From Siniperca chuatsi (taxonomy: Eukaryota; Chordata; Actinopteri; Centrarchiformes; Sinipercidae), in assembly GCF_020085105.1 (NCBI RefSeq), contig NC_058062.1, positions 3,312,945-3,376,944 on the forward strand: DNA of 64,000 nt, given 5' to 3'. How positions within the stretch are numbered: the first letter of the stretch is position 1; each line of letters opens with the position of its first letter. Below are positions 11,593-23,537 of this stretch, in pieces. The translations under genes and the position numbers were made by a program. Under the pieces are notes generated by a model that did no database searches, was not told where the DNA came from, and saw only the letters and a list, made by a program, of their open reading frames with translations.

Positions 11593-12254
11593 CTGTTGAC
11601 ATTGTAATTTTGTAACCTGTTTCAATAACTAAGCAGTGAGTATGAGAACACGTTGTATTTCTGCTCTGAGGTCTGTAAACATGAACAACAGCTGTAGCAG
11701 CAGGCATCTGTGGGTGTCTCTGCTGCTTGACAGGTCACCGCCCACTGGAAGGAAGCTAAACTCCAGAGTCAGATCTGGGCATAAAGGTGAGCCAAAATGT
11801 ATCTATGAAACGCTTTTCAGTCTCACGCACCAGCTCAGCTCCTTCCTGCCCAGAGAGGTGTGTCTGCTCCATGATCACTTGCTTTGTTTTGAGTGAACCA
11901 TGACATCAGATAATGTGGGGATTATGGTTGATGCAATAAAGAAAATAATAATAAAAAGACATCCTGAATACATTAACACATTAACTTTGACATCCCAAGA
12001 CTGAACCTATAGCCATTTAATGACACCATATGGGCTACATTTATCATTCTACAAAGTCTTGGCTAAAAAACAAAAACAAAACAAACAATCCACACTGCTG
12101 AACACATAATTATTTGAATTGCAACAAAAGCAACAGCAGTTTGTCTTAACAAATACAAGTACAAGGCCATGTTTAGACCAAATTAAGCCCTGCATGAAAA
12201 GATGCAGCCTTGTCAGTCAGAATGGAGCCAGTCTTTTGTAGGTTTAAAATTCAG

Positions 12255-12505
12255 CTAGAAAATTCAGGAGATCACCAAAGTGATTACAATTTACTCTTCC
12301 ATAACAATCCATCCAATAGTTGTTGAGCGTATCATTCGCTCTGCTGAGAGGGAGACTGACTGCAGTCTGCAGAGCCCCCCCTCCCTGGACACAAACCTTT
12401 TGAGACTGATTCTGATTCTGGTTATTTCAGTCTGGACCACAGCGGTGCACCGACTGACCCACCAACATTGCCATCCTTAGAGCCATGCAGCTAGCAACCT
12501 AGTTT
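12255..12505 (+). repeat. Dispersed repeat family A, copy 2 (interrupted)
   Basis: It starts with GGAGATCACCAAAGTGATTAC and AATCCATCCAATAGTTGTTGA. It is interrupted by about 90 unrelated bases (about 12330-12420), then resumes with TTATTTCAGTCTGGACCA and ends near CCATGCAGCTAGC. The interruption falls inside a phrase that is continuous in copies 1 and 3. Confidence 0.65.
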
Positions 12506-14954
12506 GTTTGAAGCACACTGATGAATTTAGCCAACAAATAGACAAAGAAAACATTGCCACCATCAGCAGACAGAATCTTCCTCAGGTCTCTAAAACTTTC
12601 AGCCCGTTGTGGATCACTGTCGTTCTGATAATAAAATGTTCTTGTTTCAAGCTTATGATGGCTTTTTGACACACTTTTTCCACAAGGCGTTAATGTTAAA
12701 GTGCAAAACCTCTCCATTTAACATAATAAGAGCCAGCAGTATTTTACAGTGTGACTGTGGCGGTCACTACTCTGCACGATATGCTCTTTCTTTGATGCTT
12801 TCATGTGCTGCCAGGGGTTCTTGGAGCGTCTGAAGTGTTGGCTGCCCACAGTCCCAGAGGTGCTGCCGGCTCGGTTCGCCCTCATTCCACCACATAATAA
12901 AGAGAAAGCTCTTCCTGGCCAGTTCCTCCCATTTTTACAGTAAATCCCACCTCAACAGGAGGCCTGTGGTGTTATCTCCAATACAAGACTACAAAAAACA
13001 TTCTCCTTCGAAGCTTTACATGAACTTATCATAACTAGATATCATCTTTATAAATCTTAATCTTTCAGTAACTTGCTATCAACAACAGTAATTATTGACA
13101 GCAAAATGCTAATTGTTTCAAAAGCAAGAACTAGAAAACATAACTACTGAGAACAAGACAAAATCAACACCTCACCAATAACTTTTAAATGCTCAACCAA
13201 CACTGTAGTCTCTATGTAGCTTTTTTGCCTCTTTTAGCTCGTTGTTTTAGCTTAGTTTTGGTTCAGTCTCTGTGCTCTCATCAGCCATGTTTCCAGCAGC
13301 AGCATTCAGCTGTTTTCAACAAACGAGCTCTAAAAGCCCACTGTGCAAGACGTACCAAACGGCTGACAGACAACGTTAGCGACTAGCTGGTGAAGAGCTG
13401 GTGGAGACCCAAACAGAGCTCAAAGGAGAGTGAACACTGGACATTGGGAACATGACATTCATCAGGTGACACAAACACAACTCCAGTGGGATGACAATCT
13501 GTGTCTGGATGTGTCAATATGCGATTATATGCTAACTGTTAATCTTAACAAGCTTGTAAGTTGCTGATATGTCAGGGCTGTGACTCTGTCGACTTCTTGT
13601 AGAGTTTTTCTGCTCTCTAGTGGCCAAAGGAATAAATTAATGCAACTTTAAACTTTGATGTGCAACTGTAATTTTTATTTTTATAACAAAAAAACAACAG
13701 GCTACTGAATATTCACACTTTCTCTGAATTGATTTTGAAGTTTTGAGTTTCCTTTGATTAAATAAGAAAACTACTGACTTTTAGCTATAAAAACATCACA
13801 GATTCTACGGTCTGGTTTAATTTCAGTTTATTTAACTGATGAGAACATTTGTTGAGTGTGCTCATAAAACTGCTGAGACAGCGCATTGACTTTCAAATAC
13901 ATTTCTTTGGTGTAGGTGCTTTTATTTTCTGTTACTTTCTTGTCCATTTGCTCTTGTTTGTTGTTACCTTGAGCAGGGATTTAGAGAAGTGTATAAAGTC
14001 ACCTAGAAGCACATTTTACCCATCTCTGATTACAGAGCTTTTTAACACCTAAATCTACTTCACATCACATGAAGTAGTGATTTTATTTGTTTAAAGACAA
14101 CATTGTAAGAACACAAAAAGAATGTTTTGTATGTAGATTTGTGGATATAGTAACAGCTCTTCTTCATAGTTTAATCCAACCATTTCATTCACTGCTACGC
14201 CACATCTGAATCCTCTTTCTGTAATTTAGATTTTGTGGTCAACAGCAGAAGAGGAAGAAGAAAGAGGTGGAACACAAAAACGACAGAACAAAAGGAAAGT
14301 TAACACCCTGTTGTCAGTCCCATCATGCATCAAGAATGATTACGTCCACATGTGTGAGGAAAAATCATGACCAGTTGTTTGACTTGAACAAGGACTTTTT
14401 TTTCTTCACGGGCAGTTTGTTTAGCTTTTCCCTGGACTGTGATTGTATCGCCTCCTCTGACGCACATGCGTTGCAAAAGACGAGAACATTGCATACATGG
14501 CCAGTGTGTCAGCCGCCTGTTCATCCTCCCACAGTATAACAGCGATGAGATACTGTAGATGGCTGAGAGGAAAATATGGTAAAAAGCCTGTTTTTATAAA
14601 GAATATATTCCATTACATAAATGTCTGAGAAGAGCACGTTAAGCAACTGAAAACTGTGTCAGTGGTCACATATGATGTTAGGACAGTTTAAAACGAGTCG
14701 TTTATAAATTAGTTACACTTTAGTGGAACAACCTGAGTTTTACTGTAATTCTGATGACAATGTGATCTCTTTATTTGCAGAACTTTTCTGGGCATGTAAA
14801 AACAATGATATTAAGGTCAACATTTATCATTTACGGTCATCAAATGTTATTAAAAATGATTTACCAGAAACCAGTCCAATTTTGTTTTTAAACTTTGAAT
14901 CAGTAAATAGGATGCTACCTGAAGACATCAAGGCTACAGTCCAGATCATGTGGA
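12506..14954. other. Gene-free stretch
   Basis: About 2.4 kb with no recognised gene. Open frames are below 100 codons and unfamiliar. The last few hundred bases precede the Harbinger relic and may be its decayed C-terminal part. Confidence 0.4.
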
Positions 14955-15260
14955 GTTAGAAGTCATGAACTTTGTCAATCCCCCTTGTCCACTATTGAAG
15001 CAGTAATGAACATCACATGCAGCCATAAGAACAATCAAGGACAGAATGTCCTCTTACAACTGAGAGAGCCACTGCCAGATGTCAGAGGGGTTCTGATCAG
15101 GACACGCTTCTTGTCGATGGCTCCCAGACAGAATGGGGGTTCCATATTCTCCAGAAATATTGTGCAATGTTCAGCCACTGTGTGTAGGACAGGAGGGCAA
15201 CAAACTCCAGCTGCAGGCTGATCCAAACGGCTCGGCACACCTCCGGATCCTCGACGCGGT
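14955..15260 (-). pseudogene. PIF/Harbinger-type transposase relic (HARBI1-like DDE_Tnp_4)
   Basis: Three minus-strand frames read in order resemble the HARBI1-like nuclease. First comes VCRAVWISLQLEF, then QWLNIAQYFWRIWN, then after a frame change PPFCLGAIDKKRVLIRTPL with a following SGS, then after another change LIVLMAACDVHYCF and GGLTKF. Family members have ...IAxxFxxxWNFPNCLGAIDGKHV...NSGS...VLMAxxDAxYxFxxVDVG. The first catalytic aspartate (GAID) is kept. The second (VDVG) is replaced by NSG, and there are at least two frameshifts plus stops, so it is dead. The start and the third catalytic residue are not visible. It lies just left of the MITE at 15340, which may be coincidence. Confidence 0.7.
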
Positions 15261-15339
15261 ACAACCGGAGCTCTGTTTGTTTTCAGTGTTGAATGCAAAG
15301 GGCAATGAAAGGCACAAAATCATCAAACTTGGAGGCCGG

Positions 15340-15844
15340 CAGCGCTGGAAGAAGTACTCATATCTTTTACTTAAGTAAAAGGAGCAATACTGCTCTGTAA
15401 AAATACTCTGTTCCAAGTTAAAGTCCTACATTCAGGATTTTTCCTAAGCAAAAGGGCAAAAGTATTACCAGCAAAATGTACTTAAAGTATTCAAGTAAAA
15501 GTAGCAGAATGGTCCCTTTCAGAGTTATATTATTATATCATATTATTGGAATATTATTACTGATGCTTTAACACGTCAGCATTTGAACTACTTTATATAC
15601 TGATAGTTTAATCTATAGCTCAGTATCATGTTTTATAACTTGATCATATGTTTTGTTTGTAAACATGTCATCTGTAAAGTAACTAGTAACTGCAGCTGCC
15701 AGGTAAATATAGTGAAATAAAAAGTAATATTTCCCTCTGAAATGTAGCGGAGTAGAAGTATAAAGTAGCATAAATTTGAAATAAGTAAGTACCTCAAAAT
15801 TGTACTTAAGTAAAGAACTTCTACTTATGTACTTTCCACCACTG
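15340..15844. mobile_element. Near-complete MITE with CAGnGnTGGAA-type inverted ends
   Basis: The left end is CAGCGCTGGAAGAAGTACT. The right end is AGTACTTTCCACCACTG... read on the other strand as CAGTGGTGGAAAGTAC, giving imperfect terminal inverted repeats. The body carries many TTTACTTAAGTAAAAG phrases. The flanks GAGGCCGG (left) and GAGGCTAA (right) share the first five bases, which is compatible with an eroded 8-bp hAT-type duplication. No protein is encoded. Partial relatives occur near 0.75, 9.6-10.4, 22.5 and 33.9 kb. Confidence 0.75.
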
Positions 15845-16374
15845 GAGGCTAAATACAACAAACAAAGGAGCTCTTCTTTTTGATTTTGACAGGTCGCCAT
15901 TTTAATTTCTAGCATGTGTCCACGTACGTGTACTGCACACAGGCACATCCAATATTAACTGTCACTCCAACTTAATCCTCACTTCAGCCAGGAGGACACG
16001 TCAGCACAAGAGGCTTAAACAAATGTATTTTAACACAATATAAATTAAAAGCAGTGAAAGGACAAAACAGCAGTAAATAATGGAGGGAAATGATTTTATA
16101 ATGTTTGTTTAGTAGAGTCATATGATTTTTCTGTTTCATTAAACCAAAAACCCATTAAATCAAGAAATGTTGCTAAAAGTCTGACAATGACATGTGGTGG
16201 ATCAATTAATAGTCTCAACTAATTACATTTACATTAAGCTTGCTTTTCAATTGGCACCTAACTGAAGCCTTAAAATCTCACTGAGACGGGTGTTTAGGTA
16301 TTTATGTTAAGGCTTTTCTTTCTAGAAACAATTTTTCTAAATGACTGGGGTCATTATGGAGTATTGTCTTGCAT
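15845..16374. other. Gene-free stretch
   Basis: AT-rich DNA with no recognisable gene or element. Confidence 0.4.
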
Positions 16375-16650
16375 AGAGCTGAAACTATTAGTACTTGATT
16401 GAAAGAAAATGAATAAGCAGTTATTTTGATAATGCCAAACATTCTTTAATTCCAGCGTCTCGACTGTGAGGATTTGTTGCTTTTTTTTGTCTGATGTGAG
16501 AGTAAATTAAATATCTCTGGTGTTTTGGAGCAATTTGAAGGCTTCATGAATTTTTCACTTTTTTCTGACATTTTATGAAACAAACAAGGAGTCGATTAAT
16601 TCAGAAAACAATAGGCAGATTTATCGATAATGAAAATAATTGTTAGTTGC
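16375..16650 (-). repeat. Dispersed repeat family C, copy 2 (inverted)
   Basis: Read on the minus strand it gives AAAATGTCAGAAAAAAGTGA and AACAAATCCTCACAGTCGAG in the same order as copy 1 at 4775-5080. It is non-coding. Confidence 0.6.
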
Positions 16651-17916
16651 CTTGTGCGTTTTATAGATCGCCTTGTGCTCCTATGATTTTCCTTTTTGTT
16701 TTGTTTTTTGTAAATGTTTAATGTTGGCTGTGGCTACAGTTTTCCTCACGATCAGTGAGTATCATCACTTTAACAGAAACAAAGAGCGTGTGAAAAGATG
16801 CTAAATTCAGAATAATGTGGTTTTTAAAATAAGAGTGAAGTTGTTTTACACTTATTAAAGACAAGAGAGATTTTGGAATAAAGAGCGAAAGAAAATAGAA
16901 TACAAGGAATGTGATGAGTCTGTAGATGACTTTCCACAAACCTCCTACAGATGAAACATCTTAATTTGTAAACCTGCAACTCTTTCTTGTGATTATAAAG
17001 TGTTTTCAGTATCTTATTTGGCGTTTCAAGGACAATCTTGGCAACCATAAACCGTTTTTTCCCTCATCTGTAAATTAAGTAAATAATTTGAATGGCTGAG
17101 GGAGGAAATGAGAAGGTGTGTCTGACATGCCCGCAGAGGTCGTTTAACAAACACAATGATGTCATGGGAAGTAGCTTCTTCACAGCACTTGGTTTCCTTT
17201 TCATCTGAACAGCTGAGCTACGTTGTGGAGCTGACATTTTCCTGCCCGAGCCTCATAAACCTCCAACTCACTCCACAGACTGTTTCCACGGTCCGTTCAA
17301 CCCAGATCTGCAACACAGTGTGTACGTCCAAAGCATTTCTTCTGAGTGAAACATGCTGCTCCGGAGTTCATACATACTATCTGATAAAGAATGGCATGCA
17401 AACACTCCCACATCTGTTTCCAACAAGTTTCAGTTACAGCTTGAAGCTTTGCTTTCCTAATACTGGAATTAGGCCTCTCCCTGCACACAAATCAAGTCGG
17501 CTGTTGCAGTTTTCTTGTGTTCGATAGTGTTTTTTAGACACATTTCTGGGTTTTCACGACAAATGTGACAAGTTTGATTGTCCACTTACAGTTTCAGTGT
17601 AGATTACATGTACTCAGTAGATCTTTAGGAAGCAGTCAGCTTGTAGTAATCAAGCCAGAACCAAACGTGGTGAAGCTGCTGTGCTGCACACTGATGGAAC
17701 CAACTACCTGATGATCTGAAATGTGTCTCAACTTCACTTTCTATTCAGAATTACATTTGTTCCTTTTTTTTCTGTGCCTTTGATTTATTCCTGCACGTTT
17801 ATATGTTATTTGATTTATTTATTTACTTTATTAAATTTGGGACAACTTATTATACACTGAGAGTGTATTTTATGTGTCTATTACTTTATTCTATTTTTCT
17901 TTTCATTGTGTCTTTT
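16651..17916. other. Gene-free stretch
   Basis: No recognised feature. A 123-codon plus-strand frame at 17156-17527 has no familiar motif and is overlapped by a minus-strand frame. Confidence 0.4.
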
Positions 17917-18330
17917 GCCACGCTAGCGCCATGGCTCTGTGGAGGGCACGCCAATCTGTTGGTCCACCACTTTGGCCCAGACTGAAATATCTCAACAACT
18001 ATTGGATGGATTGCCATGAAATTTGGTTCAAACATTCATGTTCCCCTTTAGAATACATTGTAATAACTTTGGTGATCTCCTGACTTTTCCACTAGTGTAT
18101 TATCAGATCAGAATTTCCCTCTGATTTGGTTTATGACCAAAACGGGTGACGTTCGTAAAATACAGCCGTAGCTGTATTTTGTGTTTAGTGCTAATTAGCA
18201 AATGTTTAGCACGATAACATTCAAAACTAAGTAGGTAAACCAGCTAAACATCAGCATTGTCATTGTGAGCATGTTAGCATGCTGAAATTAGCATTTAGCT
18301 CAAAGCAACACTGTGCCTAAGTACAGCCAA
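17917..18330 (-). repeat. Dispersed repeat family A, copy 3 (inverted)
   Basis: It is the inverted counterpart of 11035-11592. It begins CCACGCTAGCGCCATGGC, passes through CAGACTGAAATATCTCAACA and ATTGGATGGATTGCCATGAA, and ends in the AGCATGTTAGCATGCTGAA block. It contains a 10-bp hairpin (AAAATACAGC ... GCTGTATTTT). Confidence 0.75.
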
Positions 18331-19960
18331 AGACTGTGGGTCTGCAGCGTAAATGAACTCGCCTCTCCTGTACATTTGAAGTGCAGATCAGAGCGGCATT
18401 TTACAGTGATGAGAAAACATCAGATCTGAGTCACATGACAATAAAAATCTGATTTATCGGAAACTCAGTGACGATGTGAACATAGCTCATGTTCTGTTAC
18501 GCTTTCTCAGGTCATTTCTAAATGTTGGAGCTGCGGCCCCATAAAGCAGCAGGTCGCCACCCTGGATCCCCGTCAACAAGGGGGAACCAGACCCTGCCAC
18601 AGCCCCCTTTTATCCTCCTGAGTGAGTGTAAACGGCGTGACTGTGAGCCCTGGTGGGGGAGGTGTGTTTTGGTGAGATCTTTGGTTTTTATCAGCCGTGG
18701 ACATTCCTCTGAGCGCTGCCTGGGAAGGAGAGAACGAGCTGCTGTGGTGACGTACACGAGACAATAGTGAGGAGCCGCTTTTACAGCTCCCTGCTGATTT
18801 CAGCTGGGTGTGAATTTGGGCTGCAACAGAAAAAGCACAGAGACCAAGACAAAGCTGGACGAAAACACACAGAGCCCAACTTCTGAGCGAAAAAGTGGAA
18901 TTAATCAGTGCTTTTAGTGATTTGTGAGGAGATTTAGTGTTTATGACAGATATTAACCTTTACTATCCTCCCACCAGTGTTGACAGACGGCATGTAGCCT
19001 GCATGATATTCATATAGGCATTATTAGACCAGAAATACACACAGTCTGTCTGTCATCACTAATGAACCTGGTTATTATCTCTGATTAACAGTAGATTTTT
19101 TCAAAATCCTTCAAATTGACCTTAACTTTCAGTTTCAAAAATGCTTTACAAACTTTTTCTTTGAACCTGCGTGCTCCTGCGAGGTGAGTGCACGCTGCAG
19201 ATCAGACTGTGCATGCGCAAAGTGGAGAAAGTCCAAAACAAAATAACAGAAAAACAATGAATGGATGATATGGACCGGACTTCATGAGTCACAAACCTTT
19301 TTAGTGTCCTCTGGAAACACTTCTGTCGTCATTTTGTGTGTTTGCAGCATGTTTCTGTATTTGCTTGTGTTTTGTCTATTTACATGTTTTCTTAAGTTGC
19401 AGTGCGTTTGTCCATGTCGGCCACCGTAGAATCAGCCTTCAAACCCCACCATGTGTATATTCTTTGCAATTGTACAATGTAAACTCCTTCTAAGATGATT
19501 ACAGTCCACACAGGTCCAGAAGAAGAGGTGACGTCAATGGTAGCTACAGCAACATGTGCACGTGAAGTTTGGTGTCCCACTCAGTCAGGGTTGGACTGGA
19601 GTAAAACTTAAAGTTGGTTAGTTAAAGGTTTGTTGTTTCACTTTTCACCTGTGTTTTTATTAGTTATGATGCTGTTGTAATGCCATAGTTATAATAGTAA
19701 TTATATTTATTTGTAGAGCACTTTTCAAAACCCAGGTTTCAATGTCCCTCACACAAGGCAGAAAAAAACCCAACAAATTACAAAATCAGATATAAAATCT
19801 AATCAAATGGGGAACTTACAGGTAACCAAAGACCTTAACTGGACCAGAATAAAAGAGACACCAAAAAGTTTACAGATTTCACTAATACTGTTCTGTAGTG
19901 AGCTGTCATTTTTTTGCAACTTCTGAATTTGAATAAAAGCATTTTGTACCTGGATTTTCA
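18331..19960. other. Gene-free stretch with a GC-richer island at about 18510-18790
   Basis: The island is locally GC-rich with overlapping unfamiliar open frames on both strands. It could be regulatory, but sequence alone does not show this. The rest is unremarkable. Confidence 0.35.
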
Positions 19961-19962
19961 TG

Positions 19963-20005
<43 letters not shown>

Positions 20006-20008
20006 ATA
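19961..20008. repeat. Compound (TA)n(TG)n microsatellite
   Basis: An uninterrupted TA run passes directly into a TG run and ends TATATCC. Alternating purine-pyrimidine sequence of this kind can form cruciform or Z-DNA. Confidence 0.95.
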
Positions 20009-22194
20009 TCCATCATAAATCTTGAATGTAACCATTAACTTCAAATATTTCTTCATTTTTTCAAGCCTTTGTTATTCTGAATATGTAAAATGATACCTAG
20101 CACCCAACCCATTAGTTTAAAAAATACTTTATATATATTTCCTTTTTTCCCCCCAAACAATGAATTAAACAATTAAAGCAGCTTCATTAATGCATGACAC
20201 ACAAAGTCGAAAATGCAAACAAATTATACAATTTAAAACTTTAACATTTATCACTATTTACATATACTGTATATTTACCTTCATTATTGACAGAAGCTAA
20301 CATTGTGCTTATACATCAAAAAACAGGAAAATAAGGTAGATCCAGGGTATTACAGGCCTGGACAACCCTCTTCATTCAGTTGGAGGCTGAATGACACATG
20401 CAGGCTGGTGGTGGTAGTCCAGAGGAAACCATGAACTCTGGGAGGAGCTGGTTCCCACACCCAGAAGAAGAGACGCAGAAAGCTCTAACACAAACAGTCC
20501 ACCACTCAGGAAGGAAAGGGCTCTCTTTGGGCCTTTATCAGATCTGCAAGATCCTCGGCCCGTCCGTCTCCCACTGCTGTCCGAGAGGTGAGACCGCACC
20601 CTCCTCCAGTCTTCTTCTCCATGTCACTCATCAGACTCAGGGGGGCTTTGATAGAGAAGGAAAGTTAGACTGATTCGGAAGTTTGACACCTAATATGTAG
20701 TTTTATTATGAAGAGGGGCTCAATGCCACCGACGTTTTGTTATCTGTCAACCTGGGTCTTCTTCTCATGTTTTTGTCCATTATGACTATTTACCATGATG
20801 ACGTTTTACTCACCGCCTCCGTTATAAAGATTTGGGAAACACTTCTACAGAGACTAGGTTTTTTTTTTTGTTTCATTTGATTTCTGTTAAATTGTTCAAT
20901 CACAAGTTTTGATAGGATACTCCGCAAGTCTAGCAACAAAAATGAGCCACATGGTGGTACTGCTATAAGAATCTTTTTAACCCCCCAACATCTCAACGAC
21001 TCTTTTACAGCTGCACCATTCCACCAAATGGAAATATTCTTGATGCACCATTTTAGACCAATTCCCCCAAAATTCAGCCTGACATATTTGGTATCTTTAA
21101 AAACTTTTGGATCTTCACCAGAATTTAAAATAAGGCTCCATGGGTTTGAACAAAACTTGAGTTTAGTGGCCCACCTGTAGGTCAACGAGGTTTAAGAGAT
21201 TTCAAAATATGTCTTCTAGTTTTCAGCTGGTTTCAGTCAAAATATTGCCCTGCTGCCTGAGCTGTATTTCCTGGGAGAGAGGTTAGTACCTATTAACATA
21301 CTAAGCTACTGTTACATTATTGCAATATTGACATTTTTCATCTTAAATTCAGAGGGCTGGTGATTAACTTTTATTCGTACACTTAAATTTGTTAAGAATA
21401 ATTTTCCTTTTGCATACAGCTTAGACAAGTCTTTTCCCCCATTAAAATGGACAAAATAAATCTAAAAGCAGGAAGGCTGTTCCAGAGTTTGGGGGCCCTA
21501 GTAGATCCAAAGCTCAATCATCCACCTCATACATTGTTTTGCAAAAGATCCCAAAGATATGGTCATGGAGACCAAATATAGTCTAATATATTAAATAAAA
21601 GCCCTGGCCAAGTAAAGAGTACATATTGGTAATATTTCATAAAAGAGTTCAAAGTTTCTGACTGGTCCTCAGTTAGCAGAGCAGCGCAGCAGGAGCTTCC
21701 CTCAGCTGTCTCCATGGTTGTGTAACAGCACCACCTTGCTGACCTCATGGAACGTCTCTGCAGTAACTCAAACAGTCTGGAGACACAGCGGAGACGAAGG
21801 ATCACGTTCACCCCGTCGCCTCCCTCCTCTCAGTGCCCTCCGAACTACAGGCCAGTTCAGACTGAACAAAATATTCCCCTTTGGCCCAGTAAAGGAGACT
21901 GGATCAATTCCCATTCAAAAGAACATTACTGGTGGATGTAACCGGAACCGTTTTGTTGTGTAACTGTGACTGAGAATGTTTCTTTTTCAGCTTTATTCTC
22001 TCAAGTCTGTAATCTTAGCTTTTCCCTCAGTGTAACTTCCCATGTTCTTTCCCTACCTACCATGTCTAAGTTTTAATAGGTCAACTAAAAGAAAGAAAAT
22101 GCTGACTGAAGTTTCAAAAGAACGTCATGCAGAGACTTATTTTAAAGAACGTCATGCAGAGACTTATTTCCTCAGGAAGTTAACTGATGTGGAG
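20009..22194. other. Gene-free stretch with unassigned GC-richer block at about 20340-20680
   Basis: The block holds an unfamiliar 91-codon plus-strand frame opposed by a 75-codon minus frame, neither with recognisable motifs. It could be a non-coding exon or a conserved element. The 131-codon minus-strand frame at 20790-21185 also has no motif I know. A tandem duplication of about 24 bases (AACGTCATGCAGAGACTTATTT unit) lies at 22121-22170. Confidence 0.35.
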
Positions 22195-22430
22195 TTTGCA
22201 GGCATACTTTGGAAATGTCGGTCAGTCCACCACTTTGGTCCAGACTGAAATATCTCAACAACTATTCATCAAGCACCATCATAAAGAAAAATTCAAATTC
22301 CTTCAATACTTTGATTTATGACCACAGGCCTGCAAAACGTTCCCATCTGCCTCAGCTTTGCTTTGTGTTGTTATACCTGCTAAACATCAGCGTGTTAGCA
22401 TTGTCATGTTAGCCACAATGAATTCATTGT
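22195..22430 (-). repeat. Dispersed repeat family A, copy 4 (truncated)
   Basis: It starts with a GTCCACCACTTTGGTCCAGA phrase, continues ACTGAAATATCTCAACAACT, and later shows CTGCTAAACATCAGCGTGTT and AGCATTGTCATGTTAGC. The central part is shortened relative to copies 1 and 3. Confidence 0.65.
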
Positions 22431-22469
22431 TACACCAAGACAATTTTTTAACTAACCAACCAAAAGAAG

Positions 22470-22640
22470 AATTTTGATCTTTTACTTGAGTAAAAGCTGT
22501 ATTACCAACAGGAAAAGTCCTGCTTTCAAAATTGTACTTGCGTTAACGTAAATATGTATTAGCAGCCAAATGTACTTAAATTATAAAAGTCATTCAGAGC
22601 AATATATTTATCAGCATTTTAATATGTTCAAAGTTTAGTT
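22470..22640. repeat. Fragment of the 'acttaagtaaaag' MITE family
   Basis: Contains TTTTACTTGAGTAAAAGCTG, AAATGTACTTAAATTATAAA and ATTTTAATATGTTC in the order seen at 15370-15580. No intact end remains. Confidence 0.55.
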
Positions 22641-23530
22641 AATTTTTAACTGTGTACATTATTTATTTATAGATTTAGATAAGCTGTAGGAAAAAGGGAA
22701 TCAACCCGCTCATTCAATGTTTCTCTGTCACAGGAGTTATTTATCAGACTTTTTCCCCACATATATTGTCATCCAGGGAAAACTGTTAGACTTAAAAACT
22801 CACAGATGTTTCTCTGTGTAAGTTCACATCACATGGCTGCAGTAGGGGGTACATGGCTTGTTTCTTGCCCCTCATTTGTTTTGGGGATAGTTGATGGTGG
22901 GAGAGCAGAGCTGAGGTCACGATGTGCCCGATAACCGAAAAAATGAACAAACAACCTGTCGGGCCTTCATGCCTGAGAGACAGAGGAGGAATATAAAGCA
23001 GAGACGAACTCTTAACATCCTCGGCTCCCAGTCTCAAACGGCTGAAGGATCCTGCAGGATTTGTCAACACATCCTTTCCCATCTCTCCCTGCTGTCTGTC
23101 TCCAGGTCCCACCGAGGCTGCCGGACTCCCTGGCACCAGCGTCTGGCGCTGGGGAAGATCTATCTCCAAGATATGAGCAGGAGAAACTCCACCCAAGAGG
23201 CCTGGAATACACACAGACAAGCCTATTACATCCTCTGAGCTAATCATTCCCCGAGACCACGACAACACAAACATCCCCAGGACAGAAACACCACTCTTCC
23301 TCCGACTCGCTGCTGTTTTTAGAGCTCTAAATCTTTGGTTAAACTGACAATCCATGTACACACAAACTATGACTTTTCTTTGTCTTTAAGAGTGCTACTA
23401 TTTTCACACCGCTTACACAACAAATACCTATATCATGCCATCTAAACAAAAGCCCACATAACATGAACTGTTATGTACATGTTCTGAGATTCATAGAGTT
23501 CATAGATGGGTACACCAGAGACAAAAATAT
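22641..23530. other. Gene-free stretch with an unassigned long minus-strand frame
   Basis: A 189-codon minus-strand frame (22792-23361) is the longest non-repeat open frame outside the known genes. Its predicted protein has no domain, signal or similarity I recognise. The plus strand is also open over much of the same DNA, which suggests a composition effect. No splice or promoter context supports it. Confidence 0.3.
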
Positions 23531-23537
23531 GTTCACA

